Shown here: positions 1-10,390 of the stretch, piece by piece
How the letters are laid out: each line of letters opens with the position of its first letter
Position numbering within the stretch: position 1 is the stretch's first letter
NCBI GenBank assembly: GCA_025060325.1
Contig: JANXBW010000031.1
Span: 1 to 48,770 of the forward strand
Reading direction: 5' to 3'
Source of the DNA: Thermoguttaceae bacterium
GTDB lineage: Bacteria; Planctomycetota; Planctomycetia; Pirellulales; Thermoguttaceae
DNA length: 48,770 bases
The notes under the pieces: generated by a model
Seen by the model: only the letters and a program-made list of their open reading frames with translations
What the model was told of the DNA's origin: nothing
Databases searched by the model: none
Program-made: the position numbers and the translations under genes

Positions 1-170
1 CAAGGCAAAGGTCACGGTGCTAAACGACCGGCTGTTGTTGCCTAAGCACCAACATCCTGCCTTTCTGATGGCTGAATTGCTCTAACTTTGGGTGCCATGT
101 TTCGGCTAATGCATAGGCGGAAATTGTTTTTTGTCTAATAGGTGATTGGGCGAAGACGACCCGGCTTGCT

Positions 171-1736
171 CTATTGGCTTGGCGGTATGATGCCCACCGG
201 ACCGTCGGGACTTCCCCAGCGGACCCGAGGACCGTCAACTATCGTAGGGGGATCAGGTGCTACCTGGGACCTGTCGACCAGGATGGACCAACGGGCATTT
301 ACGCTTTCCGGAAAATCTTCTCGGAAATGACACCCGATGGTTGTGCCGCCACGAAGTATGGCCTGATAGTCACCGTCTGCGACCCCTGCAAATTTGTGGA
401 TGAAACTGCAGCCCACAAAGCGGAAGCCCTGTCCGGAGCACCAAATGCTACGGCATTGATTTGCGCGGAAGACGCATTGCTCGAAGGTAACATTCCGCAA
501 ATTGCCGTTAAGTTCTGCCAGGAACTGGCCGTAGGGCTGGCGGCCATCTTCCCAGGGAAGATCTTCAAAGGTGCAGCGGACCCACCGAGTGGCCAAGGCC
601 TGATCGTCCGAGCCGTAGGCGTGGACAATACTCCCATGAAACATACAATCCTCGTAGACAAGCCCGGGCTTGGCGCTCCAGGCGCTCCAGCTCGTCACAC
701 CCCAAAAGAGGCAGCGGACAAACCGGCTGTAACCGCCGTCACCACTGTCGGCAACCATCCCGCAGCCGATATTGTTTACGAACTCGCATTCCTCGAAATA
801 ACCGTCCCGGCAGATAGATTCTTCGGCCTCGATGTCCACGCCAGCTCCCGGAGCGGAGGCGAAAGGTTTACCTCCGTTGAGTGCTCGACCTGTGTGCCGA
901 AACTTACAGCGATAAGCACGAAGGCCTCGGCCCCCCACCCACGATAGCCCCTGCCGGCCGTTATATTCAAAGACGCAGTCAGTCAATATGTGCGGCGTGG
1001 CCGGATCGCTTTCCTTAAGCTGATAGTAGGCGATCATTATGCCATCAAGGGGATGGTGGTGACTGTGCACGCGGTCAATCCACACATGCGAGCAGTTATG
1101 GAGAAAAATTCCCGTACCAGGGAGTTGCCGACCTGTGTCCCCGTACTCTCCGCCGATAACGAGGTTGGTTACATTACCGTCTAGCTCCAAATTTTTGATC
1201 CACACATTTTGACTGTGACCTATATCGAATATATTTGCTACGTGAGCCGCGTATCGCCAGTCGACAAAAGGCATCTTCTCGGCCTGGAAGGGTTCACCCG
1301 TGTCCTTATCAAATGCTCCGAAACGGAGACCGGCAGCTCGGCGGATGATAGCTTCGTTGCCCTCCACGGAGAGAAATTTGAGGTTTTTGATAGCAAAGAT
1401 TGGTTCTGTTTGGTAGTACGGATATTGGCCCGGCGTGTGGTATTGCCGGCCGACAATGTAAGTTCCGGGCGGGATAATCAACGTTCCCCCACCAGCCTGC
1501 TGGAGAAGTTCTGCTGCCTTTTGAAATGCCGCGGTATCATCCGACTGACCATCGCCTTTTGCGCCACAGTCCGCCTTTAAATCAACGCGAGGGTATCGGG
1601 AAGCTAGCGCCTCGCTCGGCTTGGCCGAGGTTTCGTCCAGTACACCGCAATAAACAAAAGCGGCGGAAGCAACCACAATGCCCACGAGTTCGAGGATTGT
1701 CACCACACCAACCAGACCTGTGGGGAAGCTTCTCAT
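171..1736 (-). CDS. Exported right-handed beta-helix (pectate lyase superfamily) protein
   Basis: A 521-residue protein. Residues 8-30 form a signal peptide or membrane anchor, so it acts outside the cytoplasm. From about residue 50 it carries the Pectate_lyase_3 entry motif (DCGAKGDGQSDDTAAFQKA followed by GGTLIIPPGTY), then a long run of beta-helix rungs in which short strands end in N, C or G and paired 'C.F' units repeat (CVFEYN, CKFRHT, CEFVNN, CLFWG, CMFHG, CTFED, CVFRAN, CSFIH). Family members bind or cleave polysaccharides; the actual substrate cannot be read here, and no catalytic residues are obvious. The ATG has an AGGA eight bases upstream. A second protein of the same fold lies near 15.4-17.2 kb, which suggests a carbohydrate role. 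It might also be a non-enzymatic surface protein. Confidence 0.8.
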   Translation of the reverse strand: MRSFPTGLVGVVTILELVGIVVASAAFVYCGVLDETSAKPSEALASRYPRVDLKADCGAKGDGQSDDTAAFQKAAELLQQAGGGTLIIPPGTYIVGRQYHTPGQYPYYQTEPIFAIKNLKFLSVEGNEAIIRRAAGLRFGAFDKDTGEPFQAEKMPFVDWRYAAHVANIFDIGHSQNVWIKNLELDGNVTNLVIGGEYGDTGRQLPGTGIFLHNCSHVWIDRVHSHHHPLDGIMIAYYQLKESDPATPHILTDCVFEYNGRQGLSWVGGRGLRAYRCKFRHTGRALNGGKPFASAPGAGVDIEAEESICRDGYFEECEFVNNIGCGMVADSGDGGYSRFVRCLFWGVTSWSAWSAKPGLVYEDCMFHGSIVHAYGSDDQALATRWVRCTFEDLPWEDGRQPYGQFLAELNGNLRNVTFEQCVFRANQCRSIWCSGQGFRFVGCSFIHKFAGVADGDYQAILRGGTTIGCHFREDFPESVNARWSILVDRSQVAPDPPTIVDGPRVRWGSPDGPVGIIPPSQ

Positions 1737-2003
1737 TGACTTTATCCTGGAACCCTTGACCTTTTTTGTTTATGAGACAATACTAGGTGTCGACTTTCCC
1801 TTAGTCGCCTAACGGCAGTCTGTCTTGCCGGATACTTCCCTAGCGTGGTGTACACGGCGCCGAGAAAGAAAAAAGCCAGGAGCTTATTTTAGTCGTGTTG
1901 GGGAAATTACTCAAAAGGTTTGAGGATGACAGGAAGGGTCGGTGTCCTGGTCGGGAGTGCGAACATGGGTGGTGGTCACCTTAATCATGGGCAGGAGGCA
2001 AAC

Positions 2004-2519
2004 GTGCCCGATCTTCACCGGCAATCGGCTCCGGAGAAGCTACGCTGTGCGGTGATTACGGTGAGCGATACCCGGACAGTGGAGACTGATCGGGGCGGTG
2101 CGATCGCCGCGGGTTTGTTGGAAGAGGCAAAGCACGTTGTTGTGCACCGCGCCATCATTCCCGATGATCGCGAGCGGATTCGGCAGGAAGTCTTTTGCCT
2201 ATTTGAGCGGGGTGACGTTGACGTGGTTTTGTTGACAGGTGGGACGGGGCTGTCTCCCCGCGATCAGACGGTCGAGGCAGTGGAGCCGCTTTTCACGAAA
2301 TCTTTACCCGGTTTTGGCGAGCTCTTCCGCATGCTCAGTTTCCACGAGATCGGCCCAGCGGCCATGCTCTCCCGCGCTTGCGCGGGTGTTATCGGTCGCA
2401 TGGTGTTGTTTCTTCTTCCCGGATCACCCGGCGGCGTCAAGCTCGCTTTGGAGCAACTGATCCTCCCTGAGCTAGGTCATATTGTTTACGAATTGCGGAA
2501 GGGTATGGCCACTGCTTGA
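2004..2519 (+). CDS. moaB: Molybdenum cofactor biosynthesis protein MoaB/MogA family
   Basis: A 171-residue protein of the MoaB/MogA molybdopterin-binding fold, which acts in molybdopterin adenylylation during molybdenum cofactor synthesis. Visible motifs: AVITVSDTRTVETDRGG near the N-terminus, then the substrate-binding TGGTGLSPRDQTVEAV and the LPGSPGG stretch near the end, the usual MoaB order. The start is taken as GTG 2004 because AGGAGG lies five bases upstream and the length then fits the family. The frame stays open to a TTG at 1920 (199 residues), but that extra 28-residue leader does not resemble the family. No other moa or moe genes are in the window, so it stands alone, next to a convergent floA. 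Confidence 0.9.
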   Translation: MPDLHRQSAPEKLRCAVITVSDTRTVETDRGGAIAAGLLEEAKHVVVHRAIIPDDRERIRQEVFCLFERGDVDVVLLTGGTGLSPRDQTVEAVEPLFTKSLPGFGELFRMLSFHEIGPAAMLSRACAGVIGRMVLFLLPGSPGGVKLALEQLILPELGHIVYELRKGMATA

Positions 2520-2619
2520 CAGCAAAGCCATGGCACGCGCCCAGAAAGAGCGAGCACGGCCCGGTTTAAACGGATCCCTCTTTAATCCTTTGCGTTTAGC
2601 AGTAAGGGAGGGACTAAGC

Positions 2620-2646
2620 GGAAGGAAGTTCCGGCGGCTTCCTTTC
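2620..2646. terminator. Hairpin between convergent moaB and floA
   Basis: A nine-pair stem (GGAAGGAAG against CTTCCTTTC, one G-U pair) with a nine-base loop sits in the 185-base gap where moaB and floA converge. It has no long T run on either side, so it is only a possible bidirectional terminator. Confidence 0.35.
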
Positions 2647-2704
2647 TGGCATGGTTGGTAAACGTATTGGCGACATCGGAGCTGTCGAAAAACAGGGGGT
2701 GTTT

Positions 2705-3712
2705 TTACACATTCCCCGATCTAGAGGACGGCTCCGCCGGGGACGGGCTAGCATCGCTCCCCACGGTCAGCCGCCCACGGCGGAAAGATTCGGCCAGGGC
2801 GAGCGGCACTTGGGCTTCCGCGAGGATCCGCTCGGCCAACATGCGGACCACTTCGGCACGGTTTTCCGCCTCCTGGGCGACCGCCAAGGCACGGAAGCGT
2901 TCGGCCCGGGCGTTGGCCACCTGCATATCTGCCTGGGCCTGTCGTTCACGAAGTCGCGCGCCAATATTTTCGCCAACGTCAATATCAGCAATGTCGATCG
3001 ACACAATTTCAAAAGCGGTCTGACTATCCAATCCGATACGAAGCACGGCCTCGGAGATGCGGTCGGGGTTTTCCAGGACTTCCTTGTGGCTGGGGGAGGA
3101 GCCAATGGCCGTGATAATCCCCTGACCCACCCGGGCGATAATCGTCTCTTCGGTTGCTCCGCCGATAAGCCGCTCCAAATTCGTCCGCACGGTTACCCGG
3201 GCGCGTACACGAAGTTCAATTCCATCCCGAGCAATAGCGCTTAAGAACTCTGGCTCGCCAGGCCGAGGGGCTGGGCAGTCGATCACTTTTGGATGCACGC
3301 TCGTGCGGACAGCATCGAGCACATCCCGACCTGCCAAATCGATGGCAGCCGCCTGATCAAAGCTGAGCTTGATTCCGGCCCGCTTGGCGGCAATTACCGC
3401 TTGGATGACCCGCCGCACCTTGCCCCCGGCAAGGTAAAGGCCTTCTAGGCGGCTTGTGGTGATGCCCGTTTCGCGCTCTGGTCCGAGCCCTGCCTGGACG
3501 GCCATAATTTTGCAGTCGACAATTTCTTTGGCGTCCACACCGCGGAGACTCATCCCGATCAGACTGAGCATGCTCACATTGGCCCGGCACATGTAGGCGC
3601 GGAACCATAAAGGCCCGTGGATCCACAGGATGATCCCCACCAACACAAGGAGGGCAACGATCACCAGCAGGAGGGCAATCGTAGGGGCACTGAGGGTAAT
3701 TGACCCGGGCAC
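2705..3712 (-). CDS. floA: Flotillin-like membrane scaffold protein FloA (UPF0365)
   Basis: A 335-residue member of the FloA flotillin-like family, which forms membrane foci (functional membrane microdomains). One membrane segment lies at residues 8-30 ([17 protein letters not shown]), followed by [10 protein letters not shown], the SPFH-like region with [13 protein letters not shown] and [12 protein letters not shown], and a C-terminal Ala/Glu/Arg-rich helical part ([32 protein letters not shown]) typical of flotillins. The start is taken as GTG 3712: GGAG lies seven bases upstream and the length matches the roughly 330 residues usual for FloA. The open frame continues to a TTG at 3778 with no good ribosome site. 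In many bacteria floA sits beside an NfeD-type gene; none is seen here. Confidence 0.93.
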   Translation of the reverse strand: MPGSITLSAPTIALLLVIVALLVLVGIILWIHGPLWFRAYMCRANVSMLSLIGMSLRGVDAKEIVDCKIMAVQAGLGPERETGITTSRLEGLYLAGGKVRRVIQAVIAAKRAGIKLSFDQAAAIDLAGRDVLDAVRTSVHPKVIDCPAPRPGEPEFLSAIARDGIELRVRARVTVRTNLERLIGGATEETIIARVGQGIITAIGSSPSHKEVLENPDRISEAVLRIGLDSQTAFEIVSIDIADIDVGENIGARLRERQAQADMQVANARAERFRALAVAQEAENRAEVVRMLAERILAEAQVPLALAESFRRGRLTVGSDASPSPAEPSSRSGNV

Positions 3713-3807
3713 CGATGATCTCCGATTCACAAAAGTTCGATCGAAATGATTACATGCCGGTCTGTCGACCGTGCACAAATGCGTGCTCTACCCGCTGCCA
3801 AAGCCGT

Positions 3808-5799
3808 TTACGGTTTGGGATGGGAACTGGCTTTTGCCACTCGGTCCTGGAGCTCCTTGTAGGCCACCTGGAGGAGCGGATGGGAAGGTTCGCGCCGAAG
3901 CGCTTCTTCCAGGGCTTTGAGCGCCCCTTGGACGTCCCCAGTCATTTCCCGGACAGCACTTAAGGCGAAGTAATTCTGCGGCGTGGGTGCAAGCAGGACT
4001 GCCTTTTCGGCAAGTGCCGGGGCATCTTCCAGGTGCTGACCGTACTGCACAGCCAAGTCAACAAGTGCCACGTACGGCTCTGGGGCTTGCGGAGCGAGGG
4101 CCGCCGCCTGGCGGTAAGACTGTTCCGCCTCGCCGAAAAGGCCCAAACGTTTCTCCACTTCCCCTTTGCGGAACCAATGGCCGGCCAGGGGGGATGGTTG
4201 ACGAACAATTTCTCGCCATTGTTCGTGGGCTTCGGGGAGGCGCTGTGCCCGTTCGTAAAAATCTGCCAAAGCCAGCCGGCAGTCAATTGTCTGCGGGGCA
4301 ATCGCGGCACCTCGGACCCAGTGAGCCTCGGCCTTACGCAGATCGCCGAAACTGGTGTGGACATTACCGGCTGCTAGATGATAGTTTGCGGCCAACCGTT
4401 GCTGAGTGGGCAGGTCCTGATACTGTCGGCTCCGCTGGCGGTCAGCCTCCATGTCCTTTTCCTTAAGCTCTGCGAATTTGCTCCGCCACTTCTTGGCTTC
4501 CTCCCTTTGCCCTAGGCGCGTACACACGATGGACAGGGAGTGATAGGCGGCCGTGTAATCTGGCTCGAACTCAATGGCAGCCAAGTGGGCTTTCTTGGCC
4601 TCTTCCAACTGCCCCATTTGAAGCAGGGCTTGACCCAGCCAGTAATTGCTGTCTCCGGCCTTTGGGAACTGAGCCACATAGGTACGAGCGGCGACCAAGG
4701 CTTCCTCGATCTTATTCTGACGCAGCAAAACGTCAACAAGAAGGCTGTGGGAATGCCCCGCATACGGATCGAGCTGGACTGCCTTTCGGAGATAATGCAC
4801 GGCGTCGTCTAGTGCCTCTCGCCGAGCCGCTAACCACCCAAGTCCGTTGTAAGCGGGAGCAAAATTGGGATTAAGTTCCAGGGCCTTTTGCCAAAACTTT
4901 TCCGCCTCCGCGTGTTTACCTTGGCGATTATGGAGCATGGCGGCCAGGGCAAGAGGTTCCGGCCGATCCGGCAGATCTTCAATCAGATGCTCGCAAACAA
5001 GAAAGGCCTCGCGATTCAGCTCTTCGGCCGTTTGCGGCAACTGAGGCGGGAGCCGCAGCAGCTCGGCCGCCTTCTGGAGGCGGACCTCCCAGGATTCAAC
5101 CGTGGCCGTCCCTGAGGGCGGTACCTTTCCGCCGGGTGCCGCCGACGGGTCGATCCGGCCGGTTATGGACGGCGAGTTTTCCTCCGCGGTTTGTTCCTCG
5201 GAAAATGGCGTGGATGGGGCAAGTGCCCTCATCCGGGCATAATGCGCATAAAGTTGATCCCAAAAAATGGCAAGGCCGATAGCACCGGCTGCCAGCCCTG
5301 CCAGCGTAAGACCCCAAAGTGTGATGTACACGCTCAGCCGTGTGTCAGACATTTGAGGCTGGGGGACTGATTCCGCCCACCAACTGGACGACTCGCCGGA
5401 CGGTGCGTTGCCCGGGGGCACTGCCAAATCTAACGAGCCGGGTGAAGCTTCAGATGGGTCGGAGCTTGTCCGTTCGTCCCTACGGTCGTGAACGATCCCT
5501 ACGACCCGGCAGATCTCTTCGTCCGACAACTGGGGCGGCTCCGACTTGGCGGGTGGTGAAGCGGTAGCTTCAGGGGAAGTCGCAGCCTGCTGGCTTGCTA
5601 GGACCCGTTGTTCGGCAGGGGCTGATTCGCATTGTGGTTGAGAGTTTTGGCTGGATGGCCCCACTTCCGACCTTGGGCTGTCGGCGTTAGAAACAGATTC
5701 TTGCGCCTGATCCGAAGTGAAACTAGATTTTCCGTTAACGGGATCGTTGACGGAGTGTGCAGGTTGGCAGTGGCGAACTTCCTCGGAAGGGTTTTTCAT
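3808..5799 (-). CDS. Membrane-anchored tetratricopeptide repeat protein
   Basis: A 663-residue protein. Residues 1-155 are Ser/Pro/Glu-rich, low in complexity and probably disordered. One membrane segment follows at about 158-180 (ITLWGLTLAGLAAGAIGLAIF), then a linker, and from about residue 270 to the end a series of 34-residue TPR units (e.g. EKFWQKALELNPNFAPAYNGLGWLA, AVHYLRKAVQLDPYAGHS, AKKAHLAAIEFEPDYTAAYHSL, ALKALEEALRREPSHPLLQ). TPR arrays act as protein-protein docking scaffolds; the partner is unknown. The start is taken as ATG 5799; the frame is open to a TTG at 5865 but that start has no better ribosome site. The gene lies 93 bases from floA in the same direction, so co-transcription with this membrane scaffold is possible. 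Confidence 0.82.
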   Translation of the reverse strand: MKNPSEEVRHCQPAHSVNDPVNGKSSFTSDQAQESVSNADSPRSEVGPSSQNSQPQCESAPAEQRVLASQQAATSPEATASPPAKSEPPQLSDEEICRVVGIVHDRRDERTSSDPSEASPGSLDLAVPPGNAPSGESSSWWAESVPQPQMSDTRLSVYITLWGLTLAGLAAGAIGLAIFWDQLYAHYARMRALAPSTPFSEEQTAEENSPSITGRIDPSAAPGGKVPPSGTATVESWEVRLQKAAELLRLPPQLPQTAEELNREAFLVCEHLIEDLPDRPEPLALAAMLHNRQGKHAEAEKFWQKALELNPNFAPAYNGLGWLAARREALDDAVHYLRKAVQLDPYAGHSHSLLVDVLLRQNKIEEALVAARTYVAQFPKAGDSNYWLGQALLQMGQLEEAKKAHLAAIEFEPDYTAAYHSLSIVCTRLGQREEAKKWRSKFAELKEKDMEADRQRSRQYQDLPTQQRLAANYHLAAGNVHTSFGDLRKAEAHWVRGAAIAPQTIDCRLALADFYERAQRLPEAHEQWREIVRQPSPLAGHWFRKGEVEKRLGLFGEAEQSYRQAAALAPQAPEPYVALVDLAVQYGQHLEDAPALAEKAVLLAPTPQNYFALSAVREMTGDVQGALKALEEALRREPSHPLLQVAYKELQDRVAKASSHPKP

Positions 5800-6013
5800 T
5801 TCCCATTCCCCGTCTGCAGATAAGAAAGTTTGATTGGGCCGCGAACGTATCCTTGAGTTTGTCAAGCCGCGGCAGATCTTCGCCAGAGCCTAAGGGGCCG
5901 TTTGTACGTTGAAGTCGGAATATTAGTTCCGTTGCTTGCGGCCGACCATTGTCCCATTATAATGCCAGACCACTTCCCGCTGGCGAAAGTCGCGTTAGCC
6001 GGAGGAGCTTTCT

Positions 6014-7369
6014 ATGCCCACACAGGATCCGGGGATTCGCAAAGTCATTTGGTCGGAAGTCCTGCCCTGGCTATTGCTGTTTCGAGTCTTTCGGATTGCC
6101 CGACGCGTTCGGCTGCTTCTCTTGGCGACCGCGGCAATAGTAGTCACCGCTGGGGGATGGGCGATCATTGACGCCCTATTTCATGGGGTTGGCGGCCTTC
6201 TCCCAAGTGGCAGTAGCGGCGGAGTGGCCTCGTTGGGGTTGGACCTCCTTGTCCCGGATCGGCCAAGTCTTGAGCACTGGTTAGAGCATCGGCCGACTGG
6301 CGCAACACTACTTGACCGGTGGCCGGATCCAATTTTCGGCACTTGGGAACAGTTTTCCCGGCCGTTGATACGACTTGTGACGGGTCAACCCTCGCTGGTG
6401 GAGATGGGCTTTTGGATTCTGGCTGGGCTGTGGGCCATTGGGGTTTGGGGCTATTTCGGCGGGGCTATTTGCCGAACTGCGGCGCTTGCCCTTGCCCGGG
6501 ACGAATACATCACGCTTCGGGATTGCTTAGCTCATGCCCGCAAAAAATGGTTGTCCCATCTAGGGGCACCTCTTGTCCCCCTCGTTCCGGTGGTGTTGGC
6601 GGTAGTCGGGCTGGGGGTTATGGGTTTGCTCCTTCGGACCGATTGGGGGGCCCTGATTCTGGCTTTGATGTGGCCGATCGTGCTGATCGTGGGGCTGGGA
6701 GTGGTCTTGCTGGGGGTGGGGGTTCTTTTGGGTTGGCCCTTAATGTGGGGAACCCTCGCCACGGAGAATGCCGACGCTTTTGACGCCGTGAGCCGGAGCT
6801 TCTCTTACCTTTTTCAGCGGCCTCTTAATTACTTGTTTTACGCGATCGTGGCTGGGTTATTTGGGATTATTTGCTGGTTGGTAGTTGCGAATATTGCGGC
6901 GGCGACGGTGTTTGTGTCCGCTTGGGCCGTCGACTGGGGGGCGGATCTTGCCCGCTGGACGACTGCCACCCTACCCGTGCGGCGGAACGTGGAAAGTATG
7001 CTGGTGGCCGCAGGCAAATTGACGGCGGTGGGCTTTGCAGCTTCCAACCTCCTAGGCTTTTGGAAGGCTTTGGTGAAGCTTGTGGCGATGGCCTTCCTTT
7101 ATAGCTACTTTTGGACGAGTGCTTGTGCTATTTATCTCCTTCTGCGTCGGGATGTCGACGCGACTGAAATCGAGGAGATTTACCTAGGCGATCGGCCCAC
7201 AGTTAGCTTGCCGGAGATTAAACCGCCGGAAGCGAAGGCCCCGGCGCCTCCACCTGTCACCGCCCGAGCCGTAGGAGTGGAGTCGCCGGCAGCTCCCCCG
7301 CCGCCTCCGCCAGTGCAGAAAGCGGCTTCTACCACCGAGGGGGATACAGGCAAACCTGCTGCCACCTAG
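6014..7369 (+). CDS. Polytopic membrane protein of unknown function
   Basis: A 451-residue protein with roughly six hydrophobic segments: about residues 35-55, 130-155, two to three closely spaced ones in 185-245, one in 280-300 and one around 350-370. The C-terminal 50 residues are Pro/Ala-rich (APAPPPVTARAV, then PAAPPPPPPVQ) and probably face the cytoplasm. No catalytic or transport motif is recognised. The ATG at 6014 has GGAGGA seven bases upstream, a strong ribosome site. It is divergent from the TPR gene across a 214-base gap. It may be a planctomycete-conserved membrane protein, but I cannot assign a role. Confidence 0.75.
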   Translation: MPTQDPGIRKVIWSEVLPWLLLFRVFRIARRVRLLLLATAAIVVTAGGWAIIDALFHGVGGLLPSGSSGGVASLGLDLLVPDRPSLEHWLEHRPTGATLLDRWPDPIFGTWEQFSRPLIRLVTGQPSLVEMGFWILAGLWAIGVWGYFGGAICRTAALALARDEYITLRDCLAHARKKWLSHLGAPLVPLVPVVLAVVGLGVMGLLLRTDWGALILALMWPIVLIVGLGVVLLGVGVLLGWPLMWGTLATENADAFDAVSRSFSYLFQRPLNYLFYAIVAGLFGIICWLVVANIAAATVFVSAWAVDWGADLARWTTATLPVRRNVESMLVAAGKLTAVGFAASNLLGFWKALVKLVAMAFLYSYFWTSACAIYLLLRRDVDATEIEEIYLGDRPTVSLPEIKPPEAKAPAPPPVTARAVGVESPAAPPPPPPVQKAASTTEGDTGKPAAT

Positions 7370-8260
7370 ATCGGCGCTTTCAGCACGGATCGTTGCAGGT
7401 CTAATTCGGCTCCCGTCGTGGGAGTTATCCCATTCTGCTTGGCTCTTCGTCCGTTTGACCCCTTTTTACCTCGTGAGAAAATTGCCGAGCCACACCTGGG
7501 CCCGAGCTCGGTCCTTTGTCCCCTTGTCGCCGAGTAATTCGGGCCAATCGGCACCTTTTGCGAGCTTTTTGCCTTCGGCCTTTTGGGGGACGCCTCGCTA
7601 GTCCACCGTTTATCCGCGCGGGGCTCAATGGTCCGGACTGGGGCCAGGTGGTTCTCCGCTTTTTCTGATTTCTCTGAGGAGGCCCTCCTGCGCAGCTCCA
7701 GTCCCAGTCACTTTGGGGGCCCTTCCTTGCTCTCGGTAAGCAGCCGACATACCAGCCTGCCAGAATGGCAGCTCGCTGAAGCAGGTTTGGTGGTAAGCCC
7801 GTCTTGGGTAGCGGGTCCCGCTCCCCAAGTATCGATTGCAATTGCAGTTGCGATGGGACGCCATCCGGGAGGATGAGCTTGGCGCGCAGGTTGCTCCCAC
7901 TGATGGCAAAGCTTGGCTGGTAGCCGCTTTGGCAGATCGGGCGATATTGCTTGGCCCCAAGTAGGGGCCTTTGTAGTGCTTCGTTGTGATCCTTTAAGCC
8001 CCGTTAATAGACCAACCATGGGGGCCTCCGGGGCATAGCCCGACATCCGCGTGGACTTTATGCTCCGAGGCCGTTCAAGTCGGAGTTGTTCTTGGCCCTA
8101 CCGTTTGGCCGGCCGTCGGACGGGCCGACCGAGTGCAGGAGGATCTGTAGACAATTCTGGCCAGGTATCTGTGGCGGTAGGCTTTGGGAAGTTTTTGAGA
8201 GAAATTGGGCTTTGAGAAGTCTTTAGGGGAATTGCGTAAGATCGGTGGAGGCTAGTTCGT
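7370..8260. other. 891-base gap without a convincing gene
   Basis: Several overlapping open frames exist on both strands (up to about 138 codons), but they are rich in Pro, Arg and Ser, contradict each other and match no family I know. A small hairpin, CTCCC-GTCGT-GGGAG at 7410-7424, follows the membrane-protein gene by 40 bases without a T run. The promoter of groESL must lie near the right end. No CIRCE element (TTAGCACTC-N9-GAGTGCTAA) is present before groES. Confidence 0.5.
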
Positions 8261-8587
8261 ATGGCAAAAAAGAAGGCGGAAAACGAGAACACCAAGCAGC
8301 TCAACATTCAGCCTATCGGTGATCGCGTTCTGATCGAGCGGGAATCTGCTGAGGAAAAGACCGCCGGCGGTATCGTTCTGCCGGACACAGCCAAGGACAA
8401 GCCTAAGCGTGGCAAAGTGATCTCGGTTGGTGAAGGCCGAATTCTTCGCGACGGTACTCGGGCACCGTTCCAAGTGAAGGTGGGTGACCGGGTGCTCTTT
8501 AGTGCTTATGCAGGCGAGGAGTTCAAAATAGACGATCGCGAGCTGCTTCTCATGCGGGAAGATGACATTTTGGCGATCATCGAGTAA
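8261..8587 (+). CDS. groES: Co-chaperonin GroES
   Basis: A 108-residue GroES (Cpn10), the heptameric lid of the GroEL folding chamber in the cytoplasm. Motifs: [27 protein letters not shown], where the mobile loop (KTAGGIVLP) contacts GroEL, and [32 protein letters not shown] at the end. It has an N-terminal extension of about 13 charged residues ([13 protein letters not shown]) compared with E. coli GroES. The ATG has GGAGG about ten bases upstream (ggtggaggctagttcgt). groEL follows after 195 bases, longer than in most bacteria; co-transcription is likely but a separate groEL promoter is possible. Confidence 0.97.
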   Translation: MAKKKAENENTKQLNIQPIGDRVLIERESAEEKTAGGIVLPDTAKDKPKRGKVISVGEGRILRDGTRAPFQVKVGDRVLFSAYAGEEFKIDDRELLLMREDDILAIIE

Positions 8588-8782
8588 TGCCGGCGTAGCA
8601 GCGAAGTTGCTCTGGGTGAGTTGACTTCACGTCGATTTGGTTAGATAGCTAACCCGGCTGTTTACACAAAGACGTCGGGATTAGGTTTGAAATTTCTCGG
8701 CTCCGTATAACAGGGAAATTGAAAGCGTTAACTTGGGGCGTTTTTCGGCGGAACACCATCGGGAATAAGGAGTGGACAAGCT

Positions 8783-10390
8783 ATGGCGAAGATGATCGCT
8801 TTCGATCAGGAAGCTCGCGAGGCTATCCGTCGCGGCGTGGCCAAGTTGGCCCAGGCGGTCAAGGTGACCCTCGGGCCGCGTGGTCGGAATGTGATTATTC
8901 AGAAAAGCTTCGGCTCGCCGACGGTGACCAAGGACGGGGTGACGGTGGCCAAGGAAATTGACCTAGAAGATCCCTACGAAAACATGGGTGCCCGGTTAGT
9001 CCGCGAGGTGGCATCCAAGACAAGTGATGCTGCCGGTGACGGGACCACCACGGCCACCATTTTGGCCGAGGCAATCTTCCTGGAAGGGCTCAAGGCTGTT
9101 GTCTCCGGTGTCAACCCCGTGATGCTGAAGCAGGGGATCGAAAAGGCTGTCGAGGACGTCTGCGAAAAGCTTAAGAAAATGTCGATCCCCATTAAGACCA
9201 CGAAGGAAATGGCTCAGGTGGCGGCCATCGCGGCCAACAACGACATGGAAATTGGCGAGAAGCTGGCCGAGGCGATGGACAAAGTGGGAAAGGACGGGGT
9301 GATCACCGTTGACGAAGGGAAGGGTCTGGGGATCGAAATTGAGCTCGTGGAGGGTATGCAGTTTGACCGCGGCTACCTGTCGCCTTACTTTGTCACCGAT
9401 CCCCAGACAATGCAGTGCGTGCTAGAGGATGCGTACATTCTCATCCATGAGAAGAAGCTTTCCAACGTTAAGGATTTGGTGCCGCTCCTCCATGCCGTTG
9501 TCAACGCCGGGAAGCCGCTCTTAGTTATCGCTGAGGATGTGGAAGGTGACGCTTTGGCCACCCTTGTTATCAACAAGCTAAGGGGCGTGATGAAGTGCTG
9601 CGCTGTTAAAGCCCCTGGCTATGGCGACCGGCGCAAGGCTATGCTCGAGGACATTGCCATCCTTACCGGTGGTATTGCCCTCTTTGAAAGCCTCGGCCGC
9701 AAGCTGGAAAACGTCACCCTGGCCGAGCTTGGTCGGGCCAAGAAGGTGGTTGTTGACAAAGACAATACTACCATCATCGAAGGTGCCGGCAAGAGTTCGG
9801 AGATTAAGGCTCGGATTGAGCAGCTGCGGCGTGAGATCGAAAACACCACGAGCGACTACGACCGTGAAAAGTTGGAAGAGCGTGTGGCAAAGCTGGCCGG
9901 CGGTGTGGCCAAGATTTTGGTCGGCGCTGCCACCGAAAGTGAAATGAAGGAGAAGAAGGCCCGGGTTGAGGACGCCCTTCATGCGACTCGGGCGGCCGTG
10001 GAAGAAGGTATTCTGCCGGGTGGTGGCGTGGCGCTATTGCGGGCGGCTATGCAGTGCAAGCCCAGTGGTCTAAGCCATGACGAAGAGATCGGTTATAACA
10101 TCGTGTTGCGGGCTTGCCGTTATCCGCTGACCCAGATTGCTGCCAACGCCGGCAAGGACGGCACGGTCATCTGCGAGAAGGTGGCCGAAATGGACGGCAA
10201 CATGGGCTACAATGCCCTGGAGGACCGGTTCGAAGACATGGTGAAGGCTGGGATCATTGACCCCACGAAGGTCACGCGAACCGCTCTCCAGAATGCTGCC
10301 AGCGTGGCCATCCTGCTCCTGACTAGCGAGGCCCTTGTGGCCGAGAAGCCCAAGGAAGAAAAGGAAGGCCACGGCAATCACGAGCACTGA
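8783..10390 (+). CDS. groEL: Chaperonin GroEL (Cpn60)
   Basis: A 535-residue group I chaperonin, the tetradecameric ATP-driven folding cage that works with GroES. Hallmarks: [14 protein letters not shown], the ATP-site motif [36 protein letters not shown] in the apical domain, and [15 protein letters not shown] near the end. The usual GGM-repeat tail that fills the cavity is missing; the protein ends in a short charged, His-containing tail ([12 protein letters not shown]). Such tails are common in additional GroEL copies of multi-chaperonin bacteria, so this may not be the only GroEL in the genome. The ATG at 8783 is preceded by AAGGAG at 8767-8772. Confidence 0.97.
   Translation: MAKMIAFDQEAREAIRRGVAKLAQAVKVTLGPRGRNVIIQKSFGSPTVTKDGVTVAKEIDLEDPYENMGARLVREVASKTSDAAGDGTTTATILAEAIFLEGLKAVVSGVNPVMLKQGIEKAVEDVCEKLKKMSIPIKTTKEMAQVAAIAANNDMEIGEKLAEAMDKVGKDGVITVDEGKGLGIEIELVEGMQFDRGYLSPYFVTDPQTMQCVLEDAYILIHEKKLSNVKDLVPLLHAVVNAGKPLLVIAEDVEGDALATLVINKLRGVMKCCAVKAPGYGDRRKAMLEDIAILTGGIALFESLGRKLENVTLAELGRAKKVVVDKDNTTIIEGAGKSSEIKARIEQLRREIENTTSDYDREKLEERVAKLAGGVAKILVGAATESEMKEKKARVEDALHATRAAVEEGILPGGGVALLRAAMQCKPSGLSHDEEIGYNIVLRACRYPLTQIAANAGKDGTVICEKVAEMDGNMGYNALEDRFEDMVKAGIIDPTKVTRTALQNAASVAILLLTSEALVAEKPKEEKEGHGNHEH

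Noticed and set aside
174-947. 257-codon plus-strand frame
   Set aside because: Antisense to the well-supported beta-helix gene; no family resemblance.
2651-3244. 197-codon plus-strand frame
   Set aside because: Antisense to floA, which has clear flotillin motifs.
8588-8782. Possible CIRCE or heat-shock element between groES and groEL
   Set aside because: Only a weak AAATTTC/GAAATT symmetry is present; not a CIRCE match.
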